Shown here: positions 14,427-27,073 of the stretch, piece by piece | Numbering within the stretch: position 1 is the first letter of the stretch | How the letters are laid out: every line of letters starts with the position of its first letter | Source of the DNA: Paramecium sonneborni | Lineage: Eukaryota; Ciliophora; Oligohymenophorea; Peniculida; Parameciidae | Direction: 5' to 3' | Assembly (NCBI GenBank): GCA_905182985.1 | Contig: CAJJDN010000162.1 | Location: forward strand, 1-64,000 | Length of the DNA stretch: 64,000 bases | Notes under the pieces: generated by a model | What the model was told of the DNA's origin: nothing | What the model saw: the letters and a program-made list of their open reading frames with translations, nothing else | Database searches by the model: none | Translations under genes and position numbers: made by a program

Positions 14427-16182
14427 ATGTTGAGTTCTGGAAATCTAGATACAAAAATGATAGGAGACAAATTCATTTTACTTAAAAAAAAATAATTAGG
14501 AGCAGTAAATAATTAAACTAATAAATTAGGGAGCTTTTTCTTAAGTTTTTGAAGGATTTGTAAGAGGGAAGCCTGAAGAAAAAGTAGCCATAAAAGTTCT
14601 ATAAAATCTACCTACAAATATACAAGATTAATTGTTTGAGAAACTTAGATTAATTTACTAGCGAGAACGTGAAATTCACAAAGTATTAGAAAGTGAACAT
14701 GTTGTAAAGTATGAATTTAAAAATAATGAAATTTAGAATGATAGACGTACTTATTTGTGGTCAATCTACACACTTAATCTTAGAGTTATGTGAATAGGGA
14801 AACCTCCATACAATGTTGAGCAAAGAAAAGAATAAAAGATTAACATAGGAAAGTGCTTATAATATATTCTGTTAAATAGTATAAGGCTATAAAGCATTAT
14901 ATGATTTTAAAGTTCTACATAGAGATTTAAAACCACAAAATATTTTATTTACTAAAGGTATAGCCAAAATTGCTGATTTTGGTTTTGCTAAGTTAATTGA
15001 AGAAATGGATCTTGCTGTTGATTAAACTATTGTTGGCACTCTTTTATATTAAGCTCCAGAAATGATGGTTGGTTCAAAATATTCATCTAAAGTGGATATT
15101 TGGTCATTAGGAATAATCTTTTACGAAATGCTTTATGGAGTTTTACCTTTTATTGAAAATCATCCAACTAGATTATATAAGAAAATTACATCAGAGCCAC
15201 TTAAATTTCCATAAGATGTTTAGGTAAATTAAATATACATTGATTTAATAATAAAAATGCTTAAAGTAGATCAAGAATAAAGAATAAGATGGGATGATTT
15301 ATTTCTAATGATATCTAAAAATTCAGCAAATTAAATATTTGAACTTGAAAATTTAAGTGCTGCATCTACTTAGATGAGTTAAAGTGAATAATTTAGAGTT
15401 AATTATTAAAGAATAGAAGATAGATTAAATTAAATTGATGAAGTTAAAGACTTCTTTGATTATGTTTAGAAATTGATTACATTTTCTAATAATAATACAA
15501 ATAGACTTTTTTTTTTGTTGTATTCACAACTATAATTAAGTCAAAATTTATATATATTGTTTATTGTCACATCAACAAAATACTTAATAAATGAGTATAA
15601 TTATTATATATAAATTTTAACAAGCAGTGTAATTATTATTTATATTTATTAGATTCCTCCATCTGAAATTGGTTTTAAGGAGATGGACATCAAAACTTTT
15701 AAGAGTTGCGAGGAAAAATATTATTCTGTTTTAAACTAATTTAAGACAAATCATGATTAAATGAATAAATACTACAATGAAAAACTTTAGAAAGAATTTG
15801 ATAAATTATTATAGATTACTTCAGATTAACCTAAATAATTAGTATAAACTAATGTATATTATTATAGGTTCAAACCGTTAATTAAATTGTATAATCGAAT
15901 AGGAGAAGTAAAGTTTCATTAGATAATTTTAACAAAGTCTATTTCCATTGCATATAAGAAATTAGTAAGTCAATAAAAAAAAATCAAAATATTGATGATG
16001 CCACATTAAGATAAATTTACACGTTATAAATTTACTTGTTTTATTCACTTTATCCTTAGAAGTTTATTAAAAATGATTTTGAACCAAAACATTTAGAATA
16101 AGAATTAATTCAATCTTCAACTTAAAAATTACAAAATAAAGTTTTTGATCTAACCATGACATATTCAGCATTAATAAAATGA
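14427..16182 (+). CDS. Serine/threonine kinase, ULK/ATG1-like
   Basis: After splicing three introns (14505-14529, 14709-14736, 15842-15867) the frame is continuous. The kinase domain fills the N-terminal half: glycine loop LGAGAFSQVFEG (created only when the first intron is removed), VAIKVL lysine, catalytic loop HRDLKPQN, DFGFAK, and an activation-segment GTLLYQAPEMM. The order and the N-terminal position of the kinase, with a long helical C-terminal region, resemble ULK/ATG1 kinases that start autophagy; other CAMK-like families cannot be excluded. The C terminus has a hydrophobic stretch (about 15510-15655) that could be part of the tail domain or a membrane-contacting region. It ends YSALIK-TGA. 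An ATG4 protease is also in the window but far away. Confidence 0.8.
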
Positions 16183-16247
16183 AAATTTATATTGATATTG
16201 TGTAACAATGTTAAAAATAATTGATAAATTTAATTATTAATTTTTAT

Positions 16248-16722
16248 ATGTTATTACCTGAGAGGGATTCCTATAATCACGATTATACTGTTAAATATTA
16301 TCCAAGGGTTAGTAATATTCAATTCTACCATGATATGATGAAGAATGTATAAAATATCTTCAACAATATTCTAGAAAGGATTGCTGAATTATTATGTTTT
16401 TAAAGGAGAGTTTTTAAAAAATCATATGTAATTGCAAGAATATAGAGATTATGGTTTGATTGGTTCAGTAGTATTTTCTTTGGTTTCTATATATTTCTAT
16501 AAACAACTTCCTTTGATTTCAAGAATCTAAGGAAAATGGTCATCATTTTTTATAAAATTAATGATATTTGGATTACCCTATGCTTCAGTGTATATATTGA
16601 CTGATGAATTTAAAGAGAAATACATGTGGGATTAATATATCAAAAATTTTAAGCGTTACATTTATTACAAGTAAACTGGAGACATGAGATGTCTTAATAT
16701 ATAAATTTAATCTGAAGTTTGA
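16248..16722 (+). CDS. Small membrane protein, about 148 aa
   Basis: ATG at 16248 gives MLLPERDSYNHDYT; a 28-nt intron at 16347-16374 joins MMKN to KGLLNYYVFKGEF. Two hydrophobic segments follow (GLIGSVVFSLVSIYF and FIKLMIFGLPYASVYIL), then a basic/aromatic tail ending IQSEV-TGA. The short length, two helices and aromatic tail suggest an organelle membrane subunit, possibly mitochondrial, but I do not recognise the family. It is 65 bp downstream of the kinase and converges on the ubiquitin protease with 72 bp between stops. Confidence 0.7.
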
Positions 16723-16794
16723 TTTTATCTAAATAATATATATATTATTTTTATTGTTAAAAAATGAAAAGCAAATTAATTCATAATAATAAAA

Positions 16795-19170
16795 TCAATT
16801 ATTAAATATCAATGGCTATCCTGAAATATTCTGGTAGAATAATAAATAGGGTGTTTCTTCAACTCTATAATGTAATTAATTAAAATATAAGTACATCAAT
16901 TCTTCATCCAATTGTTTACTGTTGTATTCAAACGTAGAAATCATAGTATCATCAAAAGCAATCCAAGTATCAGGTTTATTTAATTATCTGGCATAACATA
17001 TATAATGACCAGAATTACTATTTTTACCCTTTGATTTAATAATGATTAAATACTAAATGAACAATAAAGGCGTATAGATTGTAAACACTATCTTAACTAC
17101 TAAGATGATTTTTTGGAAAGGCTTCTCGAAAGTCGATTTAAAATTGAAAAGGTACTTTGGTTAAGATTTTAGTCATAGTTTGACTACTTTAATCAAATGT
17201 AAAGCTTTGGTTATGAAATATATAAATACCGATGTATAGTCATAAATAATACAGAAGGTAATTAAAGTAATTGTTGTGATTTGTATGTTTTCTTTGTTTT
17301 TTCTCTACATCTTTCGCAAGTAAATTCAATTTATTCTTCTTCATAAGCTCTTTTGATCATACTTATAATATCATCCTTATTTGATTTGCTAAAATGTAGA
17401 TCAATACCTAAGAATTTCTCTTTTTATCCATAAATGGGTTAAGATTTAACACAATTATAACATTTAATAATTTATCTTTAATATCCAAAGAATAGATTTC
17501 CAATAGTTGCTTTAAATTATTTATCAGGCATGACTTCAAATAGATCTTCTAAGAAATGATGAACAAATTCACCAACATCCTATTAATCATTAGTATTGCA
17601 ATAAGGTTATCTTAAGACTCGTTTTAATTCATAAGGTGAACAGTAACCTTACTTTTGATATGTTAATTGTGTAAATAACTTTTTAAGACAACTCCATAAT
17701 GATGTTTGAGGTGTAAGTTATAGAATAGAATTAGGAAATTGTATTTATAAAACTAATTTTCTAAAAGTTTCAGTCATATATAAACTCTAAAGAATACTAT
17801 TCATAAAACATGTATTTGTAAGATTTTCTAATCCAACAAAATCATTAGAATCTCTTTATTCTATATATTAATTAATAGTTTTGTCAATTTTAATACTATT
17901 AAATTCCCATGGATAATATTTATTTAATTAAGGTAGTCTATTATAATCTGAAGATTTGTCTTTAAAAATCATATATATTTTAGTAAATTCATCTATTTAA
18001 TGTAAGTAATTATAATGTTATTCAATGATTTACAGAAATTGAAATCTAGGTGTAATGAAATCTCTTGTAATAAATTTAAGAGAAGCATTTAATTTTAATC
18101 TAGATGCCATTAAATTGATGGATCGTTTAAATGGTTCTTAATCTATTGATGACATTCCAATGATAAAGTAGAGTAAAAGATCTAAGATATCTAATCCAAA
18201 AGATATCATTTACAAATTTCCCAAAATAGTAGTGAGTATAAATTCTTAATAAATTTGTTTTAAAATATCTAGATGATAACTACTATTTTATTCCTTCACT
18301 AAATTATAAAACATTTAACAAACAGTTTTAATAATAAATATAGCTTCTTCAGTTATGGAATGAGAAGCTAAGCCTTAGAATATTTTAATTGTATCTCCAG
18401 AATTCTTAAAATAATTATCTAACATATAATTTTTATGTCTGATCAACAACTCACTTAAATGATCTTGAGATATCTATAATTAGATATATTTATATATATA
18501 CTTTTCTTAATAAGATATGTAACCCTAAAGTATTTCCTTCATATGCATGTTACACAATCCCACTTATAAGTACTAACCAATCATGCACTTAATTCTGATT
18601 GGTTTATCCTTATCCATTACATTACATAAGTAATACAGCTGCCAGGTTATCTAATAATTCAATATCTTTATGATTAGGTTGTTATAAACATTTGAATGGA
18701 ATCAACATCAATGAAAATAACTCAGGATTAAAACTCAAATCTTTTGGACACAACCTTATGATCATCTATATCATTTATCTCTATATGTTAAGATCATTTG
18801 TATCCAAATACAACTTCTATAAAATATTTCCTTGCTGTCTGAATTCCATTATTAACTTCTCACTCTAAAATCCTAACTCCTTTTATATCACTCTCTATCC
18901 TTAAAGTCTCTCTACATACTACAAGTACATAGAAACCTAATCCAATTCTCTAATGCTTCCACTCACTTTCTTAAATAATTAGTAATCATTAAAAATGTTT
19001 CCGACATTCAATCTCAATGCCTAACTCAATAATTACAAAGAGTCTTCTCCTAAAGTGTGTATGTGTTTATATACTCCTTCAATCTCTTAATTGCTCAATT
19101 ATTTCTAGTTCTATTCAAGCACTTTGAGTTTCTCCTTTACACTTGTAGCAGAAGCTATTATTTTATCCAT
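16795..19170 (-). CDS. Ubiquitin-specific protease (USP, peptidase C19)
   Basis: Cleaves ubiquitin from proteins. On the minus strand the catalytic Cys box reads GLENLTNTCFMNS (about 17795-17850) and the His box NSGHYICYAR (about 16985-17015); between them are QQDVGEFVHHFLEDLF and two Cys-pair zinc motifs (CYNC and CERC). The N-terminal 400 or so residues (MDKIIASATSVKEK...) are helical, like the long N-terminal regions of large USPs. One intron is verified at 18474-18501; others are possible. The C terminus follows the His box with YLYFNQLHYRVEE and ends with QPLIFNN-TGA. The start is 91 bp from the stop of the next minus-strand gene. Confidence 0.88.
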
Positions 19171-19261
19171 CTAACCTTAATTCCTATTTTATTATATTTA
19201 TACATTATATTTTATAAATATATATATTATTATCTAATTTTCTTATTATATATATTTTATA

Positions 19262-21294
19262 TCATTAAGGAAGTTGTTCAATTTTCTATTCTTTTAGCTT
19301 CTCATCAAATCTATCCATTATCTCTGAAAATTCCTATATTTATTAAATCATTCTAGATACCTTAAAAAGACCTTTAAAAACATCAAATGCTGTATCTCTC
19401 TTATTCTACTGATTGTTTTCATTACGTTTTTAACATATTATTTTTGTTCTTAAGTAAATGTACCCCAAACCTTGTATAAATATTGAATAGATTTAGAAAT
19501 ACAGTGAGGCTACATAATATCCTATTATTGCAGCAATAAAACAAGTAAGATTGCTTTCATACATATCTTTGGACATATACTTGATACTCAGTATTGCCTT
19601 ACAAACTATAGCACAAAGAAGTGCAATAAATATTTTTGTGATCAATAAAAATGAATCAACAGTATTTCCTATTTTGTTATTTCATTCAAATTACTTATTT
19701 ATTCAAAGAGTTCAACAGTACTTGAATCTTCTTCTTAAAGTTCTAAGTAATCATCAATAAATTTTAAACACACATTTATAGTGACATTGTATTTTCTATT
19801 AATTGCCAATTCAATATAAATGACTTCTTCAATTTATCTGGTTTTGTTGTATATTGCAATGAAGGGTAAACAACAATATTTGGTAAGGAAAAGTCTAAAT
19901 TTTGGATTTTTTCTTCTCACAGCCCAATCTTTAAAAGCATCACATAAAAATTTAACTGGAGATATTAGCAATAGAAATGAAGCCTAAGTAATCTTACCTA
20001 TATTGTAGAAAGATTCTTGTAAAAAGAATCTAGTTAAAACAAGTGAGGATTTATCATGATTATATTAGAGATCTGAATTATTGTTTTTATTATGACCTAC
20101 TTAAACCCATTATACTAAGGATGAGGATACCATATAATTATTCAATCCAAATATAATTTAGACTCCCCAAAAGAAAAAAAATATAATAAAGAATTGAAAA
20201 TAATATAGAACACCTCCTTAGATTTTTTCAAAGGGTCCAATCTATTAGAAATCGATTACAAAGCAGGCTCTTAATGATCTATTTTAAATATATAAGTATA
20301 TACAAAACTGTATAGATAGTTAAGAATAAAAAGAAATTTAAGACTATGATAGTTGGATAAGTGAATTCTTAAAGGTATTCATGATCAGCCATAAATTTTT
20401 CAACCTATTCAAATAAGTCTGATAGAATTTTAATTCGATCATAATTATGGTATAAAAAATAGGCTCCATAAAATGTCAGTATAATAAAAATGAGAGATAG
20501 AATGACTAATTTAGATGGATCAGGAACATTTGTCATTTTCAATATATATTCTTCATCAACTTAAAATGAAGATATTGAATTAGTTTCTAATGAGTTTGCA
20601 ATAGCATCTCTAGCTTAAGATGCAAAAATAACTCCAAGACTTCCCACAAATACTAATAATCCAAAAGTTAAACCCCAAACACTATATTATGTATTGGCCT
20701 TCAATTAAGTAAGTAAAATTCTAGAGGATATACCAGCAAGGATTATAAAAATAATGAGCATCCATTTATTTTAGTAAACATCGTTAGTATTTGTTAATCT
20801 TGATGGAGGATTAGCTATTTCTTTGATTGCCTCATAATAAGCTAAGTTTCTCGGCATACAAATATTGCCTTTATAAAGAAAAGTATCATAAATTAGAAAT
20901 TAAGAATCAGGATTATCAATGGAGAATATGGCTTAGCAATTTTTGACAATAGAGTTAGGTACACAATCTAATTATTTAGGCACTAAAAGGTTTGTATATA
21001 ATAAATATACTTCCGTTCTTATGATCAGGTTTTGGACAGGATTTTACACAAACTTATTAATGAAGAGTAGAAGGAGTTGGATTACTAAAATAAATATAGG
21101 GATATTCTTTTGATCCAAAATCAGCACCACATGCAATACCTAAATTACATTTTATGTAAATTACCATCTGGATCAAATCCTTTAGTTAGCTTATCAGGTT
21201 AACCAAAGAGAATGCTTGTGAATGTTAATGAAATAAAAATCACCATGCTTGCATAAAAAGCGTATTTGAATACTGCAGTGAGATCAATCATCAT
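19262..21294 (-). CDS. Choline transporter-like protein (SLC44/CTL family)
   Basis: Multi-pass membrane protein. The start has two adjacent ATGs (MMIDLTAVFKYAF). The first TM is followed by the family's extracellular pattern DPDG...CGADFGS...YPYIYF and CVKSCP, produced only when introns 21140-21164 and 20983-21010 are removed. At least eight further hydrophobic segments follow. CTL-typical features near the C terminus are FLCDAFKDWAVRR and a Cys/Asn-rich loop, then a charged cytoplasmic tail ending EQKIEQLPQ-TGA. SLC44 proteins transport choline and ethanolamine; substrate here is inferred only. The tail lies 91 bp upstream of the USP start, same strand. Confidence 0.8.
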
Positions 21295-21379
21295 TCAGTT
21301 ATTAATAATTATATATAAATATTTATATATTTATTTATAGATTGTAATAATTCAATCTAGAGTTTAATTTATTAAATTC

Positions 21380-22166
21380 ATGTATTCAAGTATTTCATAA
21401 GAAGTCTTAGTTCTTATACAAAACGTTATTTCAATATGATGCAAAGAACTCATCTTCAAATCTTATTTATACAGAATATAATTTCAATTTAATAATGCAC
21501 TTAAATATTACAAGGAACTAATCTTTTTATTTGACAGGAAAATAATTAAAAATTAGATCTATTCTAAATATTATTTGCTATTTTAATAGATAAGATTTCT
21601 TGATTGTTAAAATTCCTAAAATACTATTTGATTCAATAAGAATTAACCATTGTGTGTTTTCTTAAATTTTTAATCACTCAATTAAATAATATTTTTAGTT
21701 TTTTCTCATTTAAGTCCAATTAAGAATTCTCTATCAATCTTCGTTTTCCATCAAAACAATTTACAAAGTTTAAATTAAATTTAGAAGCCACTTTTAAATA
21801 AATTCACTCTTTTTGTGAAATATTGGAAGATATCTAATTTTTCAGTAATAAGGATTCATATTTTAGTTAAATTATATTAATAATCTGAATCTTTAAACAA
21901 TTTATGATTATGAAGAAATCACTGGATTTTTGCAACTGAGGTTAATTAAAGTTTCTTTATAAGTTATTTACTTTAGTCTCACATTATGTATATTTAAGAT
22001 TCATTTGTTTCTTTATGACAACGAATCTAGAGAATCATTAAAAATATGCTAAGATTTCTAAAACTATAATTTTGATAAAGGATTAACAGCAGGAATTTCT
22101 GAAATAAAATTTTTTGCAATTTGTAATTATTTCAGAATTTCAATGAAAATGTTAAATTATGGATGA
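21380..22166 (+). CDS. Hypothetical protein, exon structure unresolved
   Basis: ATG at 21380 gives MYSSISQEVLVLIQN; a 22-nt intron at 21425-21446 joins this to NSSSNLIYTEYNFN and opens a frame of about 100 residues rich in Ile, Phe and Ser. Downstream, another clear coding stretch (TIYDYEEITGFLQLR ... MLNYG-TGA) ends at 22166, but I could not join the two with standard GT...AG introns around 21810-21900. Either an unusual splice, a sequence error or a broken gene explains this. No family is recognised. Confidence 0.4.
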
Positions 22167-22209
22167 ATAGATGAATGAAATTGGGTATGTAGATATTTAA
22201 TATATAAGT

Positions 22210-23891
22210 TCATTTTTTTTTCTAAAACAAGGAGTTGTATTGTGTGTTAGTCATTGATTTATTGAAAACAGTAGTTTTAGATATATTGCCTTGTGATCCT
22301 TTTCTTGAGAATTATTATTGAGATAGAGTAGCCTACATGGCAGCTGTCAAATTACTCTATAATTTTTTATCTAAAGAAGATTTTCTTTAACCTTTGTTAA
22401 TGGGACTATTAGAATCAACCATGGGGAACATCTATTATTATTTTTTATATGTGGGACTTTAATGTGTTGAGACCTAAAACTAAATATCTTCTTATGAGGT
22501 AGCTTTTCTGACCATAAACTACCCTTAAGAATAAGATTATGATTTTTGATGGAGAGCACGTCCTGGATGTTAAAATTCATTATCATTATTAATATTTTCT
22601 GGTTCTTTTTTAATAATAGAAGATTCCTTTTTAGTAGGAGATGTAGATTTATCAACGCTTAAATTAACACTACCATTATTGGAATTTCTAAAAATTAATG
22701 ATTTATGTTCAATCCTCTTTTTTTAAACTATGTGATTATACAAAGTATTTTAATAATCTTTTATGGAATATTTATGATTATCATCCATAACAGTTTCAAG
22801 AGGAGTATCTAAAAGCATACTATCAACAATTAAATACCTCTTTTAGATTCCTCTTCAGTATTTTTAAATTCTTTAATATATCGATGTTCCAATGCTTATT
22901 CTACTGTCATTCTTTTAGCTGGGTTGTAAACCAATGTTTTTCTGAGATATATATTAATAAATATAATTTACTTTAAAAAATCAATAGCATCTTCTGATGC
23001 AGCCGAGAAATACTATCCAAAACTCTTTTTTTTTTGGGTAGTAATACTTTATAACACTTATTCTGCTAATGGAGCTTGTATTGCCTCTAAATCATCAGGT
23101 TTTGGTCTTCCACATAATTCAATTATCCTCTCTATTTAATTTAAAGTAGATGTCCCTGGAAATATGGCTTTTCCTACTATCATCTCTCCCACTATGCATC
23201 CCAAACTCCACATATCGACTGCTTTTGAATATAATTGAGATCCCAATAATATCTCAGGTGCTCTATACCATCTTGTTGCTACATATTCTGTCAATATTGG
23301 ATTCGTGTTATCCTCTGGCTTAGCTACACTCCTGGCCAACCCAAAATCTGCTACCTTTACTTTACATTCTGAATTTATTAATAAATTTGAAGGCTTCAAA
23401 TCTCTATGTATCACCTCTCCCGTATGTAAATATTTTAAACCCTTCAACACTTAATAAACGATATATTTCTTGTGAATTGGCTCCAAAATGTTTGCCCTTA
23501 TCACCTATTCCTTAATCACATACTCATACCTTATGCAAATCTGTCTCCATATAATCAAATACCATATATAAATCCTTGTTATTCTCGGCCTTTATTACAG
23601 ATGTCAATTTTATTATATTCTCATGGTTATTCAGTTGTTCCAAAAATATCACCTCTCTGAATGTTCTTTACGAATCAGTCGCATTGTGGAATGCATCAAA
23701 AATCTACATCCTATTAATTGCATTACTTTCTTTAAAGCCACTATTTATTTTGTTTTGCGATCTACTGCCTTCCATACTACTCCATAAGCTCCTTTCCCTT
23801 TAAATTCTAACAAATCAAATCTTTTTAGTATATGATCCTCCACTTAACATTATTCATCTTCCTTTGCCGACTATTTAGATTATGGTTACAT
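22210..23891 (-). CDS. MAP kinase of the MAPK15/ERK7-8 type
   Basis: CMGC kinase. The ATG at 23891 (MQPQSKQSAKEDEQ) leads into glycine loop [34 protein letters not shown], the dual-phosphorylation motif TEY in [15 protein letters not shown], and [11 protein letters not shown]. Introns at 23704-23726, 23505-23529, 22942-22971 and 22809-22837 were verified because they restore kinase sequence. The insert and sequence around [17 protein letters not shown] and [14 protein letters not shown] match MAPK15 rather than ERK1/2. After the domain is a disordered Ser/Gln/Lys tail of about 200 residues ending LFQKKK-TGA. MAPK15 acts at basal bodies and in ciliogenesis and autophagy in other organisms, which suits a ciliate, but the role here is inferred. 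Confidence 0.88.
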
Positions 23892-24010
23892 ATAAAATTA
23901 TATTAATAATATATATTATCATTTCTAACATACAAAAATGCATTATATAATAAATTGTCAATAATTATTAATCCCAATTAAACAATAAAATTTATAAAGC
24001 CAAACATTCA

Positions 24011-24629
24011 TCAATTACGCTTATTGTACCTTCTTTTCGGTTTAACTGTTTCATATCCATCAGAATCAACATCATCTTCTTCTTCTTCAACTTGCATCTA
24101 CTATTGCTATGATTACACCAATTAAGGAGGTTCTTCATTTTCAGAATCGTTATCTGAATCTTAAATATTAGCCACATGTTTAACATTTTAGTTCTACTCA
24201 TTATAAACTTTGATATCTTGAAGCAACTATAAATACTTTGTTTCTTTATCTTATTCCAAATCAGTAAATACATCTAACAGTCTTTACGCAATCTTATCAT
24301 AATTAAATATATTACATAGTGATCTGAATTATCTTAAATTATCAATTATAAGTAGTCTTCCAAATAAACTGATAAAAACTATACTAAATCCTCTATTTCA
24401 GTCTCACAATTATAAATATATGCTGCTAACTAATAAGCCAATAACTTTTTGATATTTTCAGGACTCTCTTAGATTGTTTAGGTTTAATGTTCAAATGCAA
24501 GATTCAAAGCTACCCAACTATCAATAATTTATGTGCAAGCAGTTTTGAGACGTGTTCCAGTAAAATTATCAGGGACACTATATTTTTCTAATTCTTTTAA
24601 CATATTTAAAATATTTTTATATTTTTCAT
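24011..24629 (-). CDS. TSR2-like pre-rRNA processing protein
   Basis: ATG at 24629, an in-frame TGA lies upstream. The N-terminal half has the TSR2-type helical pattern around IIDSWVALNLAFEHQ, CETEIEDLVQFLSVYLEDYL and IAQRLLDVF, and the C terminus has an acidic run followed by DSDGYETVKPKRR, comparable to the DGWxxV end of TSR2. In yeast and human, TSR2 is a chaperone for ribosomal protein eS26. The match is by pattern only, with no catalytic residue to test, so an unrelated acidic protein remains possible. It is divergent from the CWF19 gene with 120 bp between starts. Positions 24031-24629 are repeated at 25246-25844 by the assembly duplication. Confidence 0.55.
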
Positions 24630-25244
24630 TTAACATTTAACATTCTTTTTGTTTCTTTAATGAATGCACAATGAATTTTCAATTTAAAATATCTAATAAT
24701 CATATTGACTTTCTACATTGAATATTTATGTAATATATATAAATAATAAATGCTTAAAGGTGTCAAAGTAAGAAAAGTATATGAAGATGAAATTGATGAA
24801 CCTGCTAGAGAGAGTAGATTATTATTACGATCTATATTTAATAGAAAAGGTGAAAATACTGGAGAGTCAATTTCATAAACAAAAGATTAGAGAGAAAGGA
24901 CAACAATTTGATGATATAGATGAAGATGAAGAAAAATCAGATCGTTAAAAAACTAAAGAGGAAAGGAATAAGGAAAATTAAAAGAAGGGTGAAATGCTGT
25001 TCTAACAAAGATAATTATAAAAGGCAATATCTGAATGTGAATTCTGTTTGAGCAATGAGAAATTAAGTTAATATTATATCTTAAGTCAGAGTAGTAATGT
25101 TATGCTTGTCTTGCCAAAATAAAGTATAAATTGTTATATAAAGGATTTTACAATTCTTACACACACTTATTAATAGTGCCGATGGAACATGCTTTAAGTA
25201 TTAGAGATGTAGAAGATGATACGTATGAAGAAATAAGAAACTTT
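24031..25244. repeat. Assembly duplication A, first copy
   Basis: 1,214 bp that recur apparently without change at 25246-26459 (offset 1,215), separated only by the N at 25245. The shared block starts TTCTTTTCGGTTTAACTG and ends GAAATAAGAAACTTT. It covers most of the TSR2-like gene and the 5' half of the CWF19-like gene. Confidence 0.95.
24750..25244 (+). CDS. CWF19-like protein, 5' part cut by an N (first assembly copy)
   Basis: This is the 5' part of the gene described at 25965-26950. The sequence is the same as the second copy base for base where I compared it, with the same introns at 24866-24890 and 25124-25143. It stops at the single N at 25245, where the sequence jumps back to a copy of 24031 onward. 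I regard it as one physical gene shown twice. Confidence 0.8.
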
Positions 25245-25245
25245 N
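25245..25245. other. Single-N contig junction
   Basis: Ambiguous base between the two copies of duplication A. Three more lie at 28517, 60845 and 63031, each with a repeated flank. A real gap would normally be a run of N and would not be followed by a precise repeat. Confidence 0.9.
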
Positions 25246-26459
25246 TTCTTTTCGGTTTAACTGTTTCATATCCATCAGAATCAACATCATCTTCTTCTTC
25301 TTCAACTTGCATCTACTATTGCTATGATTACACCAATTAAGGAGGTTCTTCATTTTCAGAATCGTTATCTGAATCTTAAATATTAGCCACATGTTTAACA
25401 TTTTAGTTCTACTCATTATAAACTTTGATATCTTGAAGCAACTATAAATACTTTGTTTCTTTATCTTATTCCAAATCAGTAAATACATCTAACAGTCTTT
25501 ACGCAATCTTATCATAATTAAATATATTACATAGTGATCTGAATTATCTTAAATTATCAATTATAAGTAGTCTTCCAAATAAACTGATAAAAACTATACT
25601 AAATCCTCTATTTCAGTCTCACAATTATAAATATATGCTGCTAACTAATAAGCCAATAACTTTTTGATATTTTCAGGACTCTCTTAGATTGTTTAGGTTT
25701 AATGTTCAAATGCAAGATTCAAAGCTACCCAACTATCAATAATTTATGTGCAAGCAGTTTTGAGACGTGTTCCAGTAAAATTATCAGGGACACTATATTT
25801 TTCTAATTCTTTTAACATATTTAAAATATTTTTATATTTTTCATTTAACATTTAACATTCTTTTTGTTTCTTTAATGAATGCACAATGAATTTTCAATTT
25901 AAAATATCTAATAATCATATTGACTTTCTACATTGAATATTTATGTAATATATATAAATAATAAATGCTTAAAGGTGTCAAAGTAAGAAAAGTATATGAA
26001 GATGAAATTGATGAACCTGCTAGAGAGAGTAGATTATTATTACGATCTATATTTAATAGAAAAGGTGAAAATACTGGAGAGTCAATTTCATAAACAAAAG
26101 ATTAGAGAGAAAGGACAACAATTTGATGATATAGATGAAGATGAAGAAAAATCAGATCGTTAAAAAACTAAAGAGGAAAGGAATAAGGAAAATTAAAAGA
26201 AGGGTGAAATGCTGTTCTAACAAAGATAATTATAAAAGGCAATATCTGAATGTGAATTCTGTTTGAGCAATGAGAAATTAAGTTAATATTATATCTTAAG
26301 TCAGAGTAGTAATGTTATGCTTGTCTTGCCAAAATAAAGTATAAATTGTTATATAAAGGATTTTACAATTCTTACACACACTTATTAATAGTGCCGATGG
26401 AACATGCTTTAAGTATTAGAGATGTAGAAGATGATACGTATGAAGAAATAAGAAACTTT
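25246..26459. repeat. Assembly duplication A, second copy
   Basis: Repeat of 24031-25244 directly after a single N. The left border cuts the TSR2-like gene inside its last codons (it lacks the final residues and TGA), while the right side runs on into the full CWF19 gene. This is what overlapping contig ends placed side by side look like. The truncated TSR2 copy spans 25246-25844 on the minus strand. Confidence 0.95.
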
Positions 26460-26950
26460 TAGAAATGTTTAATTGGAGCATTTGATAAAGCAAATATGGA
26501 GTGTATCTTTTATGAGAATGCTTTTAAATTTAAATATGTTCCTCATGCTATTATTGAATGTGTTGCTATTCCTTATAAGATTAGTAAGGAGGCTAATATA
26601 AATTTATATTTTAAATAAGGAATGGATGAATTGGATGGATTTTGGTCAACTCATAAAAAGATAATTGAAATTCACAAGAATAAAGGAGGAATAAGAAAAT
26701 AAATTCCTAAAGGATTTCCATATTTCTATGTAGATTTTAGTTTAAAATCTGGATATGCTCATGTGATAGAGAATGAAAATAATTTTTCATCGAATTTTGC
26801 TAGAGAAATATTAGCATCAATTCTGAGTGTTGAGAAATCAAATGTTTTAAGTCCAAAAGTAAGAACAGAATAAGAAGCTAAATAAGAGAATGATTAATTT
26901 TAATTAATTTGGAAATAATATGATTGGACATTGGCTTTAACAAGATAATG
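25965..26950 (+). CDS. CWF19-like protein (CwfJ C-terminal domains), complete copy
   Basis: Homologue of CWF19L2/Cwf19, a factor linked to late spliceosome complexes and intron lariat turnover. ATG MLKGVKVRKVYEDEIDEP; introns 26081-26105 (25 nt) and 26339-26358 (20 nt). After a charged linker, the HIT-like CwfJ domain has CEFCLSNEKLSQYYIL, LVLP, the HLLIVPMEHA motif and FYENAFKFKY; the second domain has KGFPYFYVDFSL, GYAHVIENE, NFAREIL and a terminal KQYDWTLALTRQ-TGA, all standard for the family. The N-terminal region is much shorter than in animal proteins (total about 310 aa). Only the part after 26459 is unique in the window. Confidence 0.88.
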
Positions 26951-27073
26951 ATTATTAATCTAACATTAAATATGTTTAATATTAAGATTACTTGTGATCT
27001 TATAAAATAATAATAAATATAATTAAATAATCATTATGAATTATTGTTTATAAAATAATTAAATAACGATACA

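Noticed and set aside
19057..19356. Hydrophobic + strand ORF of 99 residues starting MYVFIYSFNLL
   Set aside because: It is antisense to the USP N terminus and SLC44 C terminus, which have family motifs on the minus strand.
22300..22557. Open + strand frame ([15 protein letters not shown]...) antisense to the MAPK15 tail
   Set aside because: The minus strand continues the kinase C-terminal tail in frame to LFQKKK-TGA; the + frame is its mirror and lacks a start.
24031..26459. True tandem gene duplication
   Set aside because: Apparent exact identity, single N between, and gene truncation at both borders fit overlapping contigs better.
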